From Spirochaetaceae bacterium (GTDB taxonomy: Bacteria > Spirochaetota > Spirochaetia > Treponematales > Breznakiellaceae): 13,288 bases of DNA. The notes below the pieces were generated by a model. The model did no database searches, was not told where the DNA came from, and worked only from the letters and a program-made list of their open reading frames with translations. Within the stretch, counting starts at the first letter, position 1, and every line of letters begins with the position of its first letter. The position numbers and the translations under genes were made by a program. The stretch covers positions 1 to 13,288 of the forward strand of contig JAIRPM010000067.1 of the NCBI GenBank assembly GCA_031257075.1. The letters run 5' to 3'. This document shows positions 6,043-12,738 of this stretch, piece by piece.

Positions 6043-7232
6043 AAACACTGCATTTTGATTGTTTTGCTGGAATATCAGGCGATATGACGCTAGGAGCGCT
6101 TGTTGATTTGGGCGTAGACAGCCGGCAGTTGACTGCGGAACTGGAAAAGATTCACATACACAACTGGCACCTTGACTTTAAGCGTGCCAGCCGCTGCGGT
6201 ATATATGGAACTCAAGCAATAGTAAAAATAAATGATTCTTCTCATACCCATGCTCATCATGAACATGCCCATTCAAGTTGGAAAGAAATAAGAGAACTTA
6301 TAGAAAATTCAGATATACAATCCGGCGCAAAAAAAAGGGCGGTAAAAATTTTTTCACATATAGCCGAAGCGGAAGCAGCGGTGCATGGGGTAAACCCCGA
6401 AGAAGTACATTTCCATGAAGTAGGGGCGGTCGATTCAATTATTGACATTATCGGAACGGCGCTCTGTTTAGAGATGCTGATGCCGGATAGAATCACATGT
6501 TCAAGCGTAGAATTGGGTGGAGGTTTTGTACAGTGTGCCCATGGCATTCTGCCTGTTCCCGCGCCGGCTGTTCTCAGGCTGTGCCAAAACATTCCTGTTA
6601 CTTCCGGCGGTTTTGACAAGGAAATGACCACACCGACAGGTGCCGGGATTCTTGCTGCCTGTGTGGACGAATTTCAGCCAAAAGGGCCTTTTATACCGCT
6701 GAAAACGGCTTATGGCGTAGGTATGCGCGAATTTGAAAAACCCAATCTTCTCCGTGTTTGCTGGCACGGCGCTGCGGCAAACACGGCAGCAGGCACTTTT
6801 TGGGACGATGAAGAACTTGTCCTGTTGGAAACCAATATTGACGATATGACCGGCGAAGAACTTGGGTTTCTTATGGAACGGCTTTTTGAGGCAGGCGCGC
6901 TTGATGTTACATTCACGCCCTGCACGATGAAGAAATGCCGGCCTGCGGCATGTGTATCAGTTTTGTGTACACCAGCCGGTGTAAATGTACTCAAAAAAGA
7001 AATATTTGAACAATCGGCTGCCATTGGCATAAAAACAATAACGCTGCAAAGAAGCGCCCTGCGCCGTCATGATGAAACAATTCAGACTCCTTTGGGAATG
7101 GCGCGTAAAAAAACAGTTCAATTATCCTGCGCAGAGCGTTCCAAAATTGAATACGAAGATGCCGCCGTTCTTGCGCGGGAACGGCATATTTCACTCCGTG
7201 AAGCGCGTAAATTTTTTGAAAATGAAAACTAA
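6039..7232 (+). CDS. larC: LarC, nickel insertion protein for the nickel-pincer cofactor
   Basis: The protein has 397 residues and is the full length of the family. LarC is the CTP-dependent cyclometallase that places nickel into P2TMN to give NPN. The family start LHFDCFAGISGDMTLGALVD is at residues 4-23. A metal-binding-looking HTHAHHEHAH cluster is at 69-78, followed by the conserved VHFHEVGAVDSIIDIIG (123-139). The C-terminal domain begins near ETNIDDMTGEELG (264-276) and includes the CTMKKCRPA motif. In Lactobacillus plantarum the two halves are joined by programmed frameshifting; here they form one uninterrupted frame. ATG 6039 overlaps the larE stop by 4 nt and the 3' end overlaps larB by 11 nt, so the three proteins are likely translated in a coupled way. 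No Shine-Dalgarno is evident. Confidence 0.95.
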   Translation: MKTLHFDCFAGISGDMTLGALVDLGVDSRQLTAELEKIHIHNWHLDFKRASRCGIYGTQAIVKINDSSHTHAHHEHAHSSWKEIRELIENSDIQSGAKKRAVKIFSHIAEAEAAVHGVNPEEVHFHEVGAVDSIIDIIGTALCLEMLMPDRITCSSVELGGGFVQCAHGILPVPAPAVLRLCQNIPVTSGGFDKEMTTPTGAGILAACVDEFQPKGPFIPLKTAYGVGMREFEKPNLLRVCWHGAAANTAAGTFWDDEELVLLETNIDDMTGEELGFLMERLFEAGALDVTFTPCTMKKCRPAACVSVLCTPAGVNVLKKEIFEQSAAIGIKTITLQRSALRRHDETIQTPLGMARKKTVQLSCAERSKIEYEDAAVLARERHISLREARKFFENEN

Positions 7233-7983
7233 TACTATTCAATCTGTTTTAGAAAAAGTACAAAACGGTATGCTGCTTCCCGCGCAGGCGGAAAAAGAAA
7301 TAGCGGCGCTTTACTCAAGCGATTTGGGTTTTGCCAATATTGACCTGCGCCGTCATGAACGCACCGGATTTCCCGAAGTTGTTTTTTGCGGCGGAAAAAC
7401 TGATTTACAGGCGGAAAAAATCATCAAGGAAATGTACAGCCGGCAGGTTCCAGTACTGGCTACAAAAGCGCGTTCCAGTCTTGCCGAAGCCTTGCAAAAA
7501 GACAATATTCCAGCCTTTTATGATGAGGATGCAAAAACTATTACGCTGCAAAAACCGATGGGGCGGGGGCGGGGGCTTGTAGCGGTTGTTGCTGCGGGAA
7601 CATCCGATATAGGTGTGGCAAAAGAAGCGGCAATTACAGCGGAGTTTTTTGGCAGTACAACACGGTTAATTACCGACATCGGCATTGCGGGCATACACAG
7701 GCTTTTTGGCCGGCTGGAAGACATACGCAGAGCGCGTGTGATTGTTGCTGTTGCCGGCATGGAAGGAGCGCTTGCAAGCGTACTTGCCGGGCTTGTACAG
7801 GCGCCTGTTATTGCCCTTCCGACAAGTGTCGGCTATGGGGCATCATTCGGTGGAATTTCCTCTCTTTTGGGGATGTTGACTTCATGCGCACCGGGTGTTT
7901 CTGTCGTAAATATTGACAACGGTTTTGGCGCCGGCTATCAAGCAAATCTTATCAATTTGCTGGCGGAGAAGCAGTCGCCGTAA
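7222..7983 (+). CDS. larB: LarB, nicotinate adenine dinucleotide carboxylase/hydrolase
   Basis: The protein has 253 residues, the usual family length. LarB carboxylates the pyridine ring of NaAD at C5 and cleaves the phosphoanhydride, giving the dicarboxylate precursor used by LarE. The N-terminal family block ANIDLRRHERTGFPEVVFCG, continuing GKT, is at about 38-60. The PurE-like (AIR carboxylase) domain covers the rest, with VVAAGTSDIGVAKEAA, VAVAGMEGALASVLAGLV and PTSVGYGASFGGISSLLGML. I chose ATG 7222, inside the larC end, because the conserved N-terminal block follows at the right distance. The longer frame beginning at 7069 is only larC sequence read in another frame. No larA-like gene follows within the window. 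Confidence 0.95.
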   Translation: MKTNTIQSVLEKVQNGMLLPAQAEKEIAALYSSDLGFANIDLRRHERTGFPEVVFCGGKTDLQAEKIIKEMYSRQVPVLATKARSSLAEALQKDNIPAFYDEDAKTITLQKPMGRGRGLVAVVAAGTSDIGVAKEAAITAEFFGSTTRLITDIGIAGIHRLFGRLEDIRRARVIVAVAGMEGALASVLAGLVQAPVIALPTSVGYGASFGGISSLLGMLTSCAPGVSVVNIDNGFGAGYQANLINLLAEKQSP

Positions 7984-8026
7984 AAAGACACGTTATAGGC
8001 ACCACAGCCGATTTTATTTTATTTGT

Positions 8027-8737
8027 ATGGATAGACCTTTTCATTTTGATTTTGCTGTGCAGGTGCTGCCGCAGGTGCTTCGTTTTTTACCGGTAACGCT
8101 GGGTATGATGGCGGCAACAGCGGCAGCCGGCAGTCTTGCCGGATTTGCACTTGCGCGGCTGCGGCTGCGCAAACGCGGGCCGGCGGCATGGGTTGCCGGC
8201 GCATTCATTATGGCAATGCGCTGCACTCCGTCTATCGTACTCCTTTTTCTGGTGTACTACGGCCTGCCCGCCCTTACCCAGGCCCTCACCGGTATCGACA
8301 TAAACGGCGCATCACGGGTGCTTTTTGTTGTTATTACACTTACCTTGCTTTTTGCCGCTTCGTGTGCCGAATTGTTCCGCGCCGCTTATCTTGCCGTGCC
8401 GCCCGGCCAGCGAGAAGCCGCTTTGAGCGCCGGCCTTTCGGAAGCGCAAAGTTTTCGGCGTATAGTCCTGCCGCAAGCGGCAGTGGCGGCGCTTCCGGCA
8501 TTTGGCAACGCGCTCATTGCGCTCTTAAAAGAAGGCGCTCTGGCCTATACTATCGGCATGGTTGATATGATGGGGGCAGGCAATCTCATTATCACGCGCA
8601 ATTACGGTTCTTATACGCTTGAAACGTATTTAGCCCTCGCGCTTATTTATTGGGTGCTTACCGCGCTTATTGAACGCGCCTTTCTTGCGCTGGAAGCGCG
8701 GCTTTCCCGCGGCGGTCATACAATAGGCAAATTCTAA
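8027..8737 (+). CDS. Polar amino acid ABC transporter permease (HisM/TcyB type)
   Basis: The protein has 236 residues with four to five hydrophobic segments. The diagnostic EAA loop is REAALSAGLSEAQSFRRIVLPQA (about 129-151), followed by ALPAFGNALIALLKEGALAY, a block typical of the polar amino acid uptake family (substrates such as His, Arg, Gln, cystine). RCTPSIVLLFLVYYGLP is likewise characteristic. The protein forms the inner-membrane channel that works with an ATPase and a substrate-binding lipoprotein. Neither partner gene is in the window, which is unusual for this family. The ATG at 8027 has no Shine-Dalgarno. A poor -10 (TATTTT, 8015-8020) sits 6 nt ahead. The gene lies 43 nt after larB on the same strand and may belong to its operon. 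The substrate is unknown. Confidence 0.92.
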   Translation: MDRPFHFDFAVQVLPQVLRFLPVTLGMMAATAAAGSLAGFALARLRLRKRGPAAWVAGAFIMAMRCTPSIVLLFLVYYGLPALTQALTGIDINGASRVLFVVITLTLLFAASCAELFRAAYLAVPPGQREAALSAGLSEAQSFRRIVLPQAAVAALPAFGNALIALLKEGALAYTIGMVDMMGAGNLIITRNYGSYTLETYLALALIYWVLTALIERAFLALEARLSRGGHTIGKF

Positions 8738-8740
8738 AAG

Positions 8741-9280
8741 TTATTCCACGCAAAGTACAAGGTCGCCGGCATGTACATTGCCGGAGGCGGCTTGCGTTAT
8801 TTTCGTAAAGTCGCCGGAATTGGTTACAACAACCTGAGTTTCCAGACTGTAACCTGCGCCGGTAATTATGCCTTCGTCGTATTCAAGAAGTAGGCTGTCT
8901 TTTTTTACCTCATCGCCGTCTTTAACATGAACGGTAAAGCCTTTACCGTTCAATTTTACCGTGTCAATGCCGCAATGTATCAAAAGTTCGACAGGGGCGC
9001 TTAAAAAAGACGCTTTTGCCGAAAGCCCTATAGCGTGTTTGGTGTCAAACACCATATCAACTACCCCGTCAAAGGGAGCAAAAATCTTGCCGCCTTGCGG
9101 CATAATACAGATGCCTTTGCCCACCGCTTCACATTGATGGGCTGGGTCGGCACTGCTTGTAATCGGAGCCGCACACCCGCTAACCGGCGCATACACCTTG
9201 AACGGCTTGTCCGAATTCCCTCCATCTTTCCCGCTCGCGCCCAAAAGCCCTTCCAAAAATTTTCCAAACCCTTTAGCCAT
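8741..9280 (-). CDS. crr: PTS glucose-type IIA protein
   Basis: The protein has 179 residues and is a single soluble IIA-Glc domain. YAPVSGCAAPI opens the fold, IFAPFDGVVDMVFDTKHAIG follows with His82 (equivalent of E. coli His75), and ELLIHCGIDTVKLNGKGF carries the phospho-acceptor His102 (equivalent of His90). It takes phosphate from HPr and either passes it to a IIB domain or acts as a regulator of transport and signalling. The start MAKGFGKFLEGLLGASGK looks amphipathic, as in E. coli where it tethers IIA to the membrane. A GAGGAGA Shine-Dalgarno lies 7 nt before ATG 9280, ruling out the longer upstream frame. No IIB/IIC, HPr or EI gene is nearby, so a regulatory job is plausible. Its stop is 3 nt from the converging permease stop. 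It is 103 nt downstream of rubrerythrin, possibly co-transcribed. Confidence 0.93.
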   Translation of the reverse strand: MAKGFGKFLEGLLGASGKDGGNSDKPFKVYAPVSGCAAPITSSADPAHQCEAVGKGICIMPQGGKIFAPFDGVVDMVFDTKHAIGLSAKASFLSAPVELLIHCGIDTVKLNGKGFTVHVKDGDEVKKDSLLLEYDEGIITGAGYSLETQVVVTNSGDFTKITQAASGNVHAGDLVLCVE

Positions 9281-9287
9281 ATCAGTT

Positions 9288-9294
9288 TCTCCTC
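9288..9294 (-). promoter_or_regulatory. Shine-Dalgarno deciding the PTS IIA start
   Basis: On the minus strand GAGGAGA is 7 nt upstream of ATG 9280. It fixes the start at MAKGFGKF and not at the upstream ATG, which would add 24 residues unrelated to the IIA family. Confidence 0.8.
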
Positions 9295-9383
9295 TATGTA
9301 GTGTTTGCCCCCAAAGCCAGTTGCTTTGTTGGCAGACACTAATTGTGTACAAAAATGCGGCAAATGCCTAGGGCAATGCTTCC

Positions 9384-9920
9384 TTAATAATTCTCCGCTT
9401 TTACCTGAAAATAACTGCGGGGATGTTTGCAGACGGGACATTCGTCCGGCGCGTTTTTGCCTATAACGATATGTCCGCAATTGGAACATTGCCAGATTGC
9501 CTCGCCGTTTTTAGAGAACACAAGCCCTTTTTCGATATTGGCAAGCAGTTTCTTGTAGCGTTCTTCGTGGGCTTTTTCTATCGCGGCTACCTGTTCAAAC
9601 AACGCGGCAATTTCGGCAAAGCCCTCTTGCCGCGCCGTTTCCGCAAAAGAGGGGTACATCTCTGTCCATTCGTGGTTTTCGCCTGCTGCCGCCTCTTTAA
9701 GGTTTTGCGGCGTATCGCCAACGCCTTCCAGCAGTTTGAACCAGATTTTTGCGTGTTCTTTTTCCTGTTCCGCTGTTTCCGTAAAAAGAGCGGAAATCTG
9801 CATATACCCGTCTTTCTTTGCCCGTGACGCAAAGTACGTGTATTTGTTCCGTGCCTGCGATTCGCCCGCAAAAGCGGCTCGCAAGTTTGCTTCAGTCTTG
9901 CTGCCATGTAAATTTGCCAT
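9384..9920 (-). CDS. rbr: Rubrerythrin
   Basis: The protein has 178 residues. An N-terminal ferritin-like four-helix domain carries diiron ligands: Glu20 (FAGESQARNKY), Glu53 and His56 (ExxH in EQEKEHAKIW), Glu94, and Glu115 with His118 (EKAHEERY). A C-terminal rubredoxin-like knuckle follows, with CSNCG (Cys145, Cys148) and CPVCK (Cys161, Cys164) binding one iron. Rubrerythrins reduce hydrogen peroxide in the cytoplasm of anaerobes using electrons from rubredoxin/NAD(P)H oxidoreductases. That fits an anaerobic or microaerophilic host. The start ATG 9920 has AGGAAGG 6 nt upstream and a consensus TATAAT further up. Domain order is the classical one, not the reverse-rubrerythrin order. Confidence 0.97.
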   Translation of the reverse strand: MANLHGSKTEANLRAAFAGESQARNKYTYFASRAKKDGYMQISALFTETAEQEKEHAKIWFKLLEGVGDTPQNLKEAAAGENHEWTEMYPSFAETARQEGFAEIAALFEQVAAIEKAHEERYKKLLANIEKGLVFSKNGEAIWQCSNCGHIVIGKNAPDECPVCKHPRSYFQVKAENY

Positions 9921-9938
9921 AAAAAGCCTTCCTGTAAT

Positions 9939-9970
9939 ATTATAAGGCGGTTTTATATCCCCAGGGGCAA
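9939..9970 (-). promoter_or_regulatory. Rubrerythrin promoter
   Basis: A perfect -10, TATAAT, lies at 9944-9939 on the minus strand. The best -35-like hexamer is TTGCCC at 9970-9965, 20 nt away, which is longer than ideal. That TTGCCC is the edge of repeat copy A. The predicted start near 9932 leaves a leader of about 12 nt that holds just the Shine-Dalgarno. Confidence 0.5.
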
Positions 9971-9997
9971 TGCTGATTAACTCGATGTTAATCAGTG
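9965..9997. repeat. Palindromic intergenic element, copy A
   Basis: CTGATTAAC (9973-9981), loop TCGAT, GTTAATCAG (9987-9995) is a perfect 9-bp inverted repeat. Its left side GGGCAATGCTGATTAA (9965-9980) matches copy C at 4127-4142 in 15 of 16 bases. Its core has the same 23-nt length as copy B at 10127-10149. It lies directly upstream of the rubrerythrin promoter. Confidence 0.6.
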
Positions 9998-10120
9998 CTT
10001 TTCTGGGTCGAAAACCGCACAGCCTAGTGCGTTAAATTAAATAGCCGTGCTAACCGGATTTTACAATAGGCCCTTGTAGTAATATCACAAAGAGCGGCGT
10101 GTATACAAGAGGTTGCCCGA

Positions 10121-10154
10121 AGGAAGTACTGATTAAATCCAATGTAATCAGCGC
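10121..10154. repeat. Palindromic intergenic element, copy B
   Basis: CTGATTA and TAATCAG bound a 23-nt unit with a 9-nt loop, followed by CGCTGTTCT, similar to TGCTTTTCT after copy A. It begins about 10 nt past the stop of the TPR gene on the minus strand, so it may also serve as that gene's 3' hairpin. The 125 bp between copies A and B hold no gene that I can support. Confidence 0.5.
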
Positions 10155-10158
10155 TGTT

Positions 10159-12171
10159 CTAACGGAGGGCGCGTAAAAGGGCGCGGAGTTCCGGGTCTTG
10201 GGCGGCCGGTGCGGGCGGGGCTGGCTTTTTGCCGGCAACTTTAGGGTCTGCCGGCGGTGTTTCCGGTTTTTCAAAGATTTCATCACCCGGCGCTATCAAA
10301 TCAAAAAAGCCGACTCGTTCAAGCGTCCCGCCGCTTATTTCTTCGTCTATTTGCTTTACGGTGAATGTGCCGGTAATATCGGCATTTTGATACTGTACTC
10401 CTATGCCTTCGTTTTTTAATTCGGCTTTTCCTGCTTTCACAATATTGAAAACAGCATTCTCTTTCAGATTGTCAAGTTTGCCTTTGTCAATAATGCCGCT
10501 TCCTGCCTGGCGGCGCAGCAGGACAGCCCGAAAAGGAAGGGCAGCGGCTATTTGCTCGCTTAGAGCGCGGCTTGCATTGCGCAAACGGTCACTTCCTGCG
10601 CGAAAGACCTTAAAATCCGCTGCTTTGGAGCCGGTTCGCGCCACATACAATTCACCGCTAATTGAAAGGTCGCGTTCACTTTCAGCAATAGTTATCATCA
10701 AAAAGTAGTCCGCCTTGTTTTCACGGGCAGTGCGAAAAGCCGTTGAAAACGAATTCTGGCGCAGTGGTAAATTCATTGCGTACAATTCGCGTATATGTAC
10801 GGTAATGTCTTTTAAGTATGCGGCGGCAAGGTAGCCCGCATCAGCATGGTAAAAAGACGATTGGGTTGCCGCAGTGAAAATGGCAATATTCCAATGCGGT
10901 TTTATTTCCTCGTCGCCTATAGGATTTCGGGCGGCAAAGGTTGTTTTTAACAGCGCATTGGACGTTTCTATTGCGTCATTGACGGCATTATTTGCTTTGC
11001 CGCTTTCATTCTGAATGAACAGCAATTCCTCCAAATACTGCCGCCTAAATCCCTGCAACAGAAGAATTCCCGCATAATCATAACGTTCCTGCGCATACGG
11101 ATTCAGGCGCAAACCGCGCCGGTATTCAAAAAGGGCATCATCGTAGAGGCTGCGCAGTTTTGCCTGCCGCGCCCGTTCAAAGTGCCATGCCGCCGCTTTT
11201 GCCCGTTCAGGCGATTCCAAATCAACTTCGCGTAAAAGATTTTCTTCTAATGCCTGCCGCGCCCATTCATCGTTGTTGTCAAGGCCGATGGCTGTTTCAA
11301 AAGAACGGCGGGCCTCCGCGCCCCGTCCAAGCCTGTTGAGCGCCATTCCGCGTAAATACCACACCGCCGGCTGGGCGCGGTTTTCGGCTATTGCGATATC
11401 ACAAAACTTAAGCGTTTCGTTAAAATTGCCGTTGCGGTAACGGATTTGCGCCAGCAAACTGCGGGCAGCCGGAAAATCAGGGCGTAAATAGAGCGCCTGT
11501 TCGGCATCGCTTATGGCTCCCGCAAGTTCGCCGTTTTTTGCTTTGAGGTAGGCGGCGTAGTAATAAACACGGTAATCGTCCGGGTATGCCTGCTGCGCCC
11601 GTTCGATAAATTCTCGGGAAGATTTGCTGTCGCCAAGCGCGCTGAGTACCATGGCAAGCGAAATAAGAAGCCGCCTATCCCGCGGATAAAGCCGTGTCGC
11701 ATCACGGTAGCGCCGTGCCGCATCGCCTGCCCTGCCGCGAGCGATGTCTAATTCGCCTGCCGCAAAAAGCGCCTCGCGGTTGTAAGGCTCGCGCTTTAAC
11801 ACTTCGGCAATGATAGGCGCCGCTTCGTCCAAACGCCCCAGCGCAATAAGGACAAAGGCTTCAAGGTTTGCCGCCGCCGTTTGCGTGCGGGCAAGTGTGC
11901 GCGCCTTGCGTACCCAACTAAGCGCCTGCTCATACTCATTTAGTTCGTAGTAACATTCCGCCAATGACAGTGCCGCTTCACTGTGAGCCGGATTTTGTTT
12001 AAGCGCTTCCAGCAGTGCCGCGGCAGCCTGATACCAGTCCTCATCTGCCATAAAAACTTGCCCCTGATTGTAATAACGCTGCGCTGCGGCCTGCGCTCCG
12101 CCTGTTTGCGCAAAAAGCGCGCCTGTGTTTATAACAAGGAAAACGATGATAAACGGGATAGGGCGATTCAT
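10159..12171 (-). CDS. Secreted TPR-repeat protein
   Basis: The protein has 670 residues. The signal peptide MNRPIPFIIVFLVINTGALF ends in AQ, with cleavage probably after Ala21. Tandem TPR units run from about 29 to 311 (for example YYNQGQVFMADEDWYQAAAA and YYYAAYLKAKNGELAGAISD), with one more near 325-375. A separate C-terminal region, about 427-640, has alternating strands and helices (ADYFLMITIAESERDLSISG; SGIIDKGKLDNLKENAVFNI), followed by a Pro/Ala/Lys-rich linker and a last helix, ELRALLRALR. Large secreted TPR proteins are a regular part of Treponema envelopes, where they organise lipoproteins or transporters. I cannot name the partner. I chose ATG 12171 because it gives a clean signal peptide. 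The start has no strong Shine-Dalgarno. The gene upstream on the same strand ends 102 bp away. Confidence 0.85.
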   Translation of the reverse strand: MNRPIPFIIVFLVINTGALFAQTGGAQAAAQRYYNQGQVFMADEDWYQAAAALLEALKQNPAHSEAALSLAECYYELNEYEQALSWVRKARTLARTQTAAANLEAFVLIALGRLDEAAPIIAEVLKREPYNREALFAAGELDIARGRAGDAARRYRDATRLYPRDRRLLISLAMVLSALGDSKSSREFIERAQQAYPDDYRVYYYAAYLKAKNGELAGAISDAEQALYLRPDFPAARSLLAQIRYRNGNFNETLKFCDIAIAENRAQPAVWYLRGMALNRLGRGAEARRSFETAIGLDNNDEWARQALEENLLREVDLESPERAKAAAWHFERARQAKLRSLYDDALFEYRRGLRLNPYAQERYDYAGILLLQGFRRQYLEELLFIQNESGKANNAVNDAIETSNALLKTTFAARNPIGDEEIKPHWNIAIFTAATQSSFYHADAGYLAAAYLKDITVHIRELYAMNLPLRQNSFSTAFRTARENKADYFLMITIAESERDLSISGELYVARTGSKAADFKVFRAGSDRLRNASRALSEQIAAALPFRAVLLRRQAGSGIIDKGKLDNLKENAVFNIVKAGKAELKNEGIGVQYQNADITGTFTVKQIDEEISGGTLERVGFFDLIAPGDEIFEKPETPPADPKVAGKKPAPPAPAAQDPELRALLRALR

Positions 12172-12182
12172 TTCTTTAGCGT

Positions 12183-12211
12183 ATTTTAGCACAAACCGGT
12201 GTTTTGGGGAA
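12183..12211 (-). promoter_or_regulatory. Putative promoter of the TPR gene
   Basis: An extended -10, TGCTAAAAT, has its hexamer at 12188-12183. A weak TTCCCC sits at 12211-12206 with a 17-nt spacer. The ATG begins 11 nt after the hexamer, so the leader would be only about four nucleotides. No Shine-Dalgarno is present. Confidence 0.4.
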
Positions 12212-12273
12212 TTGCTATCGTTTCGCCCTCTCCTCGAAAACAAGCGTTCAAATAGGAGTTCAGTTAGGGGCGG

Positions 12274-12657
12274 TTAAAAGATTTGGTATTGTTTTTCTTC
12301 GTGGCCGTTTGAGGCAATAGTGTGTTTTTCATCGCGGGCTTCGCCGAGGTAGGTAAACTCTCCGGCTTTTTGGGCTTTGGGGCGCAGGAAAACGCGGCGT
12401 ATTTTGGTGCGTTCCCATGCGGGGGTTTCGCTCAGTGTTTTGAGGGTCTTGTGGTGGAAACGGAAAATGCCGTTTTGATAGTCGTTGTTCCAAACGGCGC
12501 TGTTTTGGTCGAAGAAGGTATACAGTTCGTCCCGCGCCGGGTCAAAGAAGGTAGAAGCCATGCGGATGTTGCTTTCCAATACGCCGAAAAGATTTTTCTT
12601 GGTGTATTTCTGCCCCGGTTTGAGCGGCGCTCCAATGAATGTTTTGCATACCGTCAT
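12274..12657 (-). CDS. Hypothetical 127-aa protein
   Basis: This is a soluble, charged 127-residue protein with no signal peptide or membrane segment. It is rich in aromatic residues and Asn (ESNIRMASTFFDPARDELYT, FFDQNSAVWNNDYQNGIFRF) and ends with RVFLRPKAQKAGEFTYLGEA and a polar tail. I recognise no family with confidence. The ending 'FLR-P--…-FTYLGEA' recalls small beta-rich modules at the ends of some nuclease or helicase proteins, but that is a weak impression. The gene is credible because an excellent Shine-Dalgarno (AAGGAGGA, 12669-12662) lies just before ATG 12657, and because codon use looks like its neighbours. It lies 81 nt downstream of the lipoprotein gene on the same strand, with a strong hairpin between them. 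Confidence 0.65.
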   Translation of the reverse strand: MTVCKTFIGAPLKPGQKYTKKNLFGVLESNIRMASTFFDPARDELYTFFDQNSAVWNNDYQNGIFRFHHKTLKTLSETPAWERTKIRRVFLRPKAQKAGEFTYLGEARDEKHTIASNGHEEKQYQIF

Positions 12658-12694
12658 GGCTTCCTCCTTTTACAATGCCCGTCCGCAGAAATCC

Positions 12695-12731
12695 GAGCCT
12701 GTGCAAAACCCGGTTGGTTTTGCACAGGCTC
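12695..12731 (-). terminator. Perfect 16-bp hairpin after the lipoprotein gene
   Basis: GAGCCTGTGCAAAACC (12695-12710) pairs exactly with 12716-12731 around a 5-nt loop (AACCG on the minus strand). It starts 7 nt after the lipoprotein stop. The following bases are GGATTTCTG, so there is no strong U tract. It probably terminates or attenuates transcription before the 127-aa gene. Confidence 0.65.
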
Positions 12732-12738
12732 ATCCGTG

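Noticed and set aside
7069..7221. N-terminal extension of larB
   Set aside because: This stretch is larC coding sequence in another frame. The LarB family N terminus fits ATG 7222.
9281..9383. Small gene or promoter between rubrerythrin and PTS IIA
   Set aside because: Only a 6-bp hairpin (9312-9328) and a weak TTGCCG/TAGTGT pair are visible, too poor to report as features.
9423..9827. 134-residue open frame on the plus strand
   Set aside because: It is entirely antisense to rubrerythrin, whose identity is certain. The translation is Cys/Phe/Arg-rich shadow sequence.
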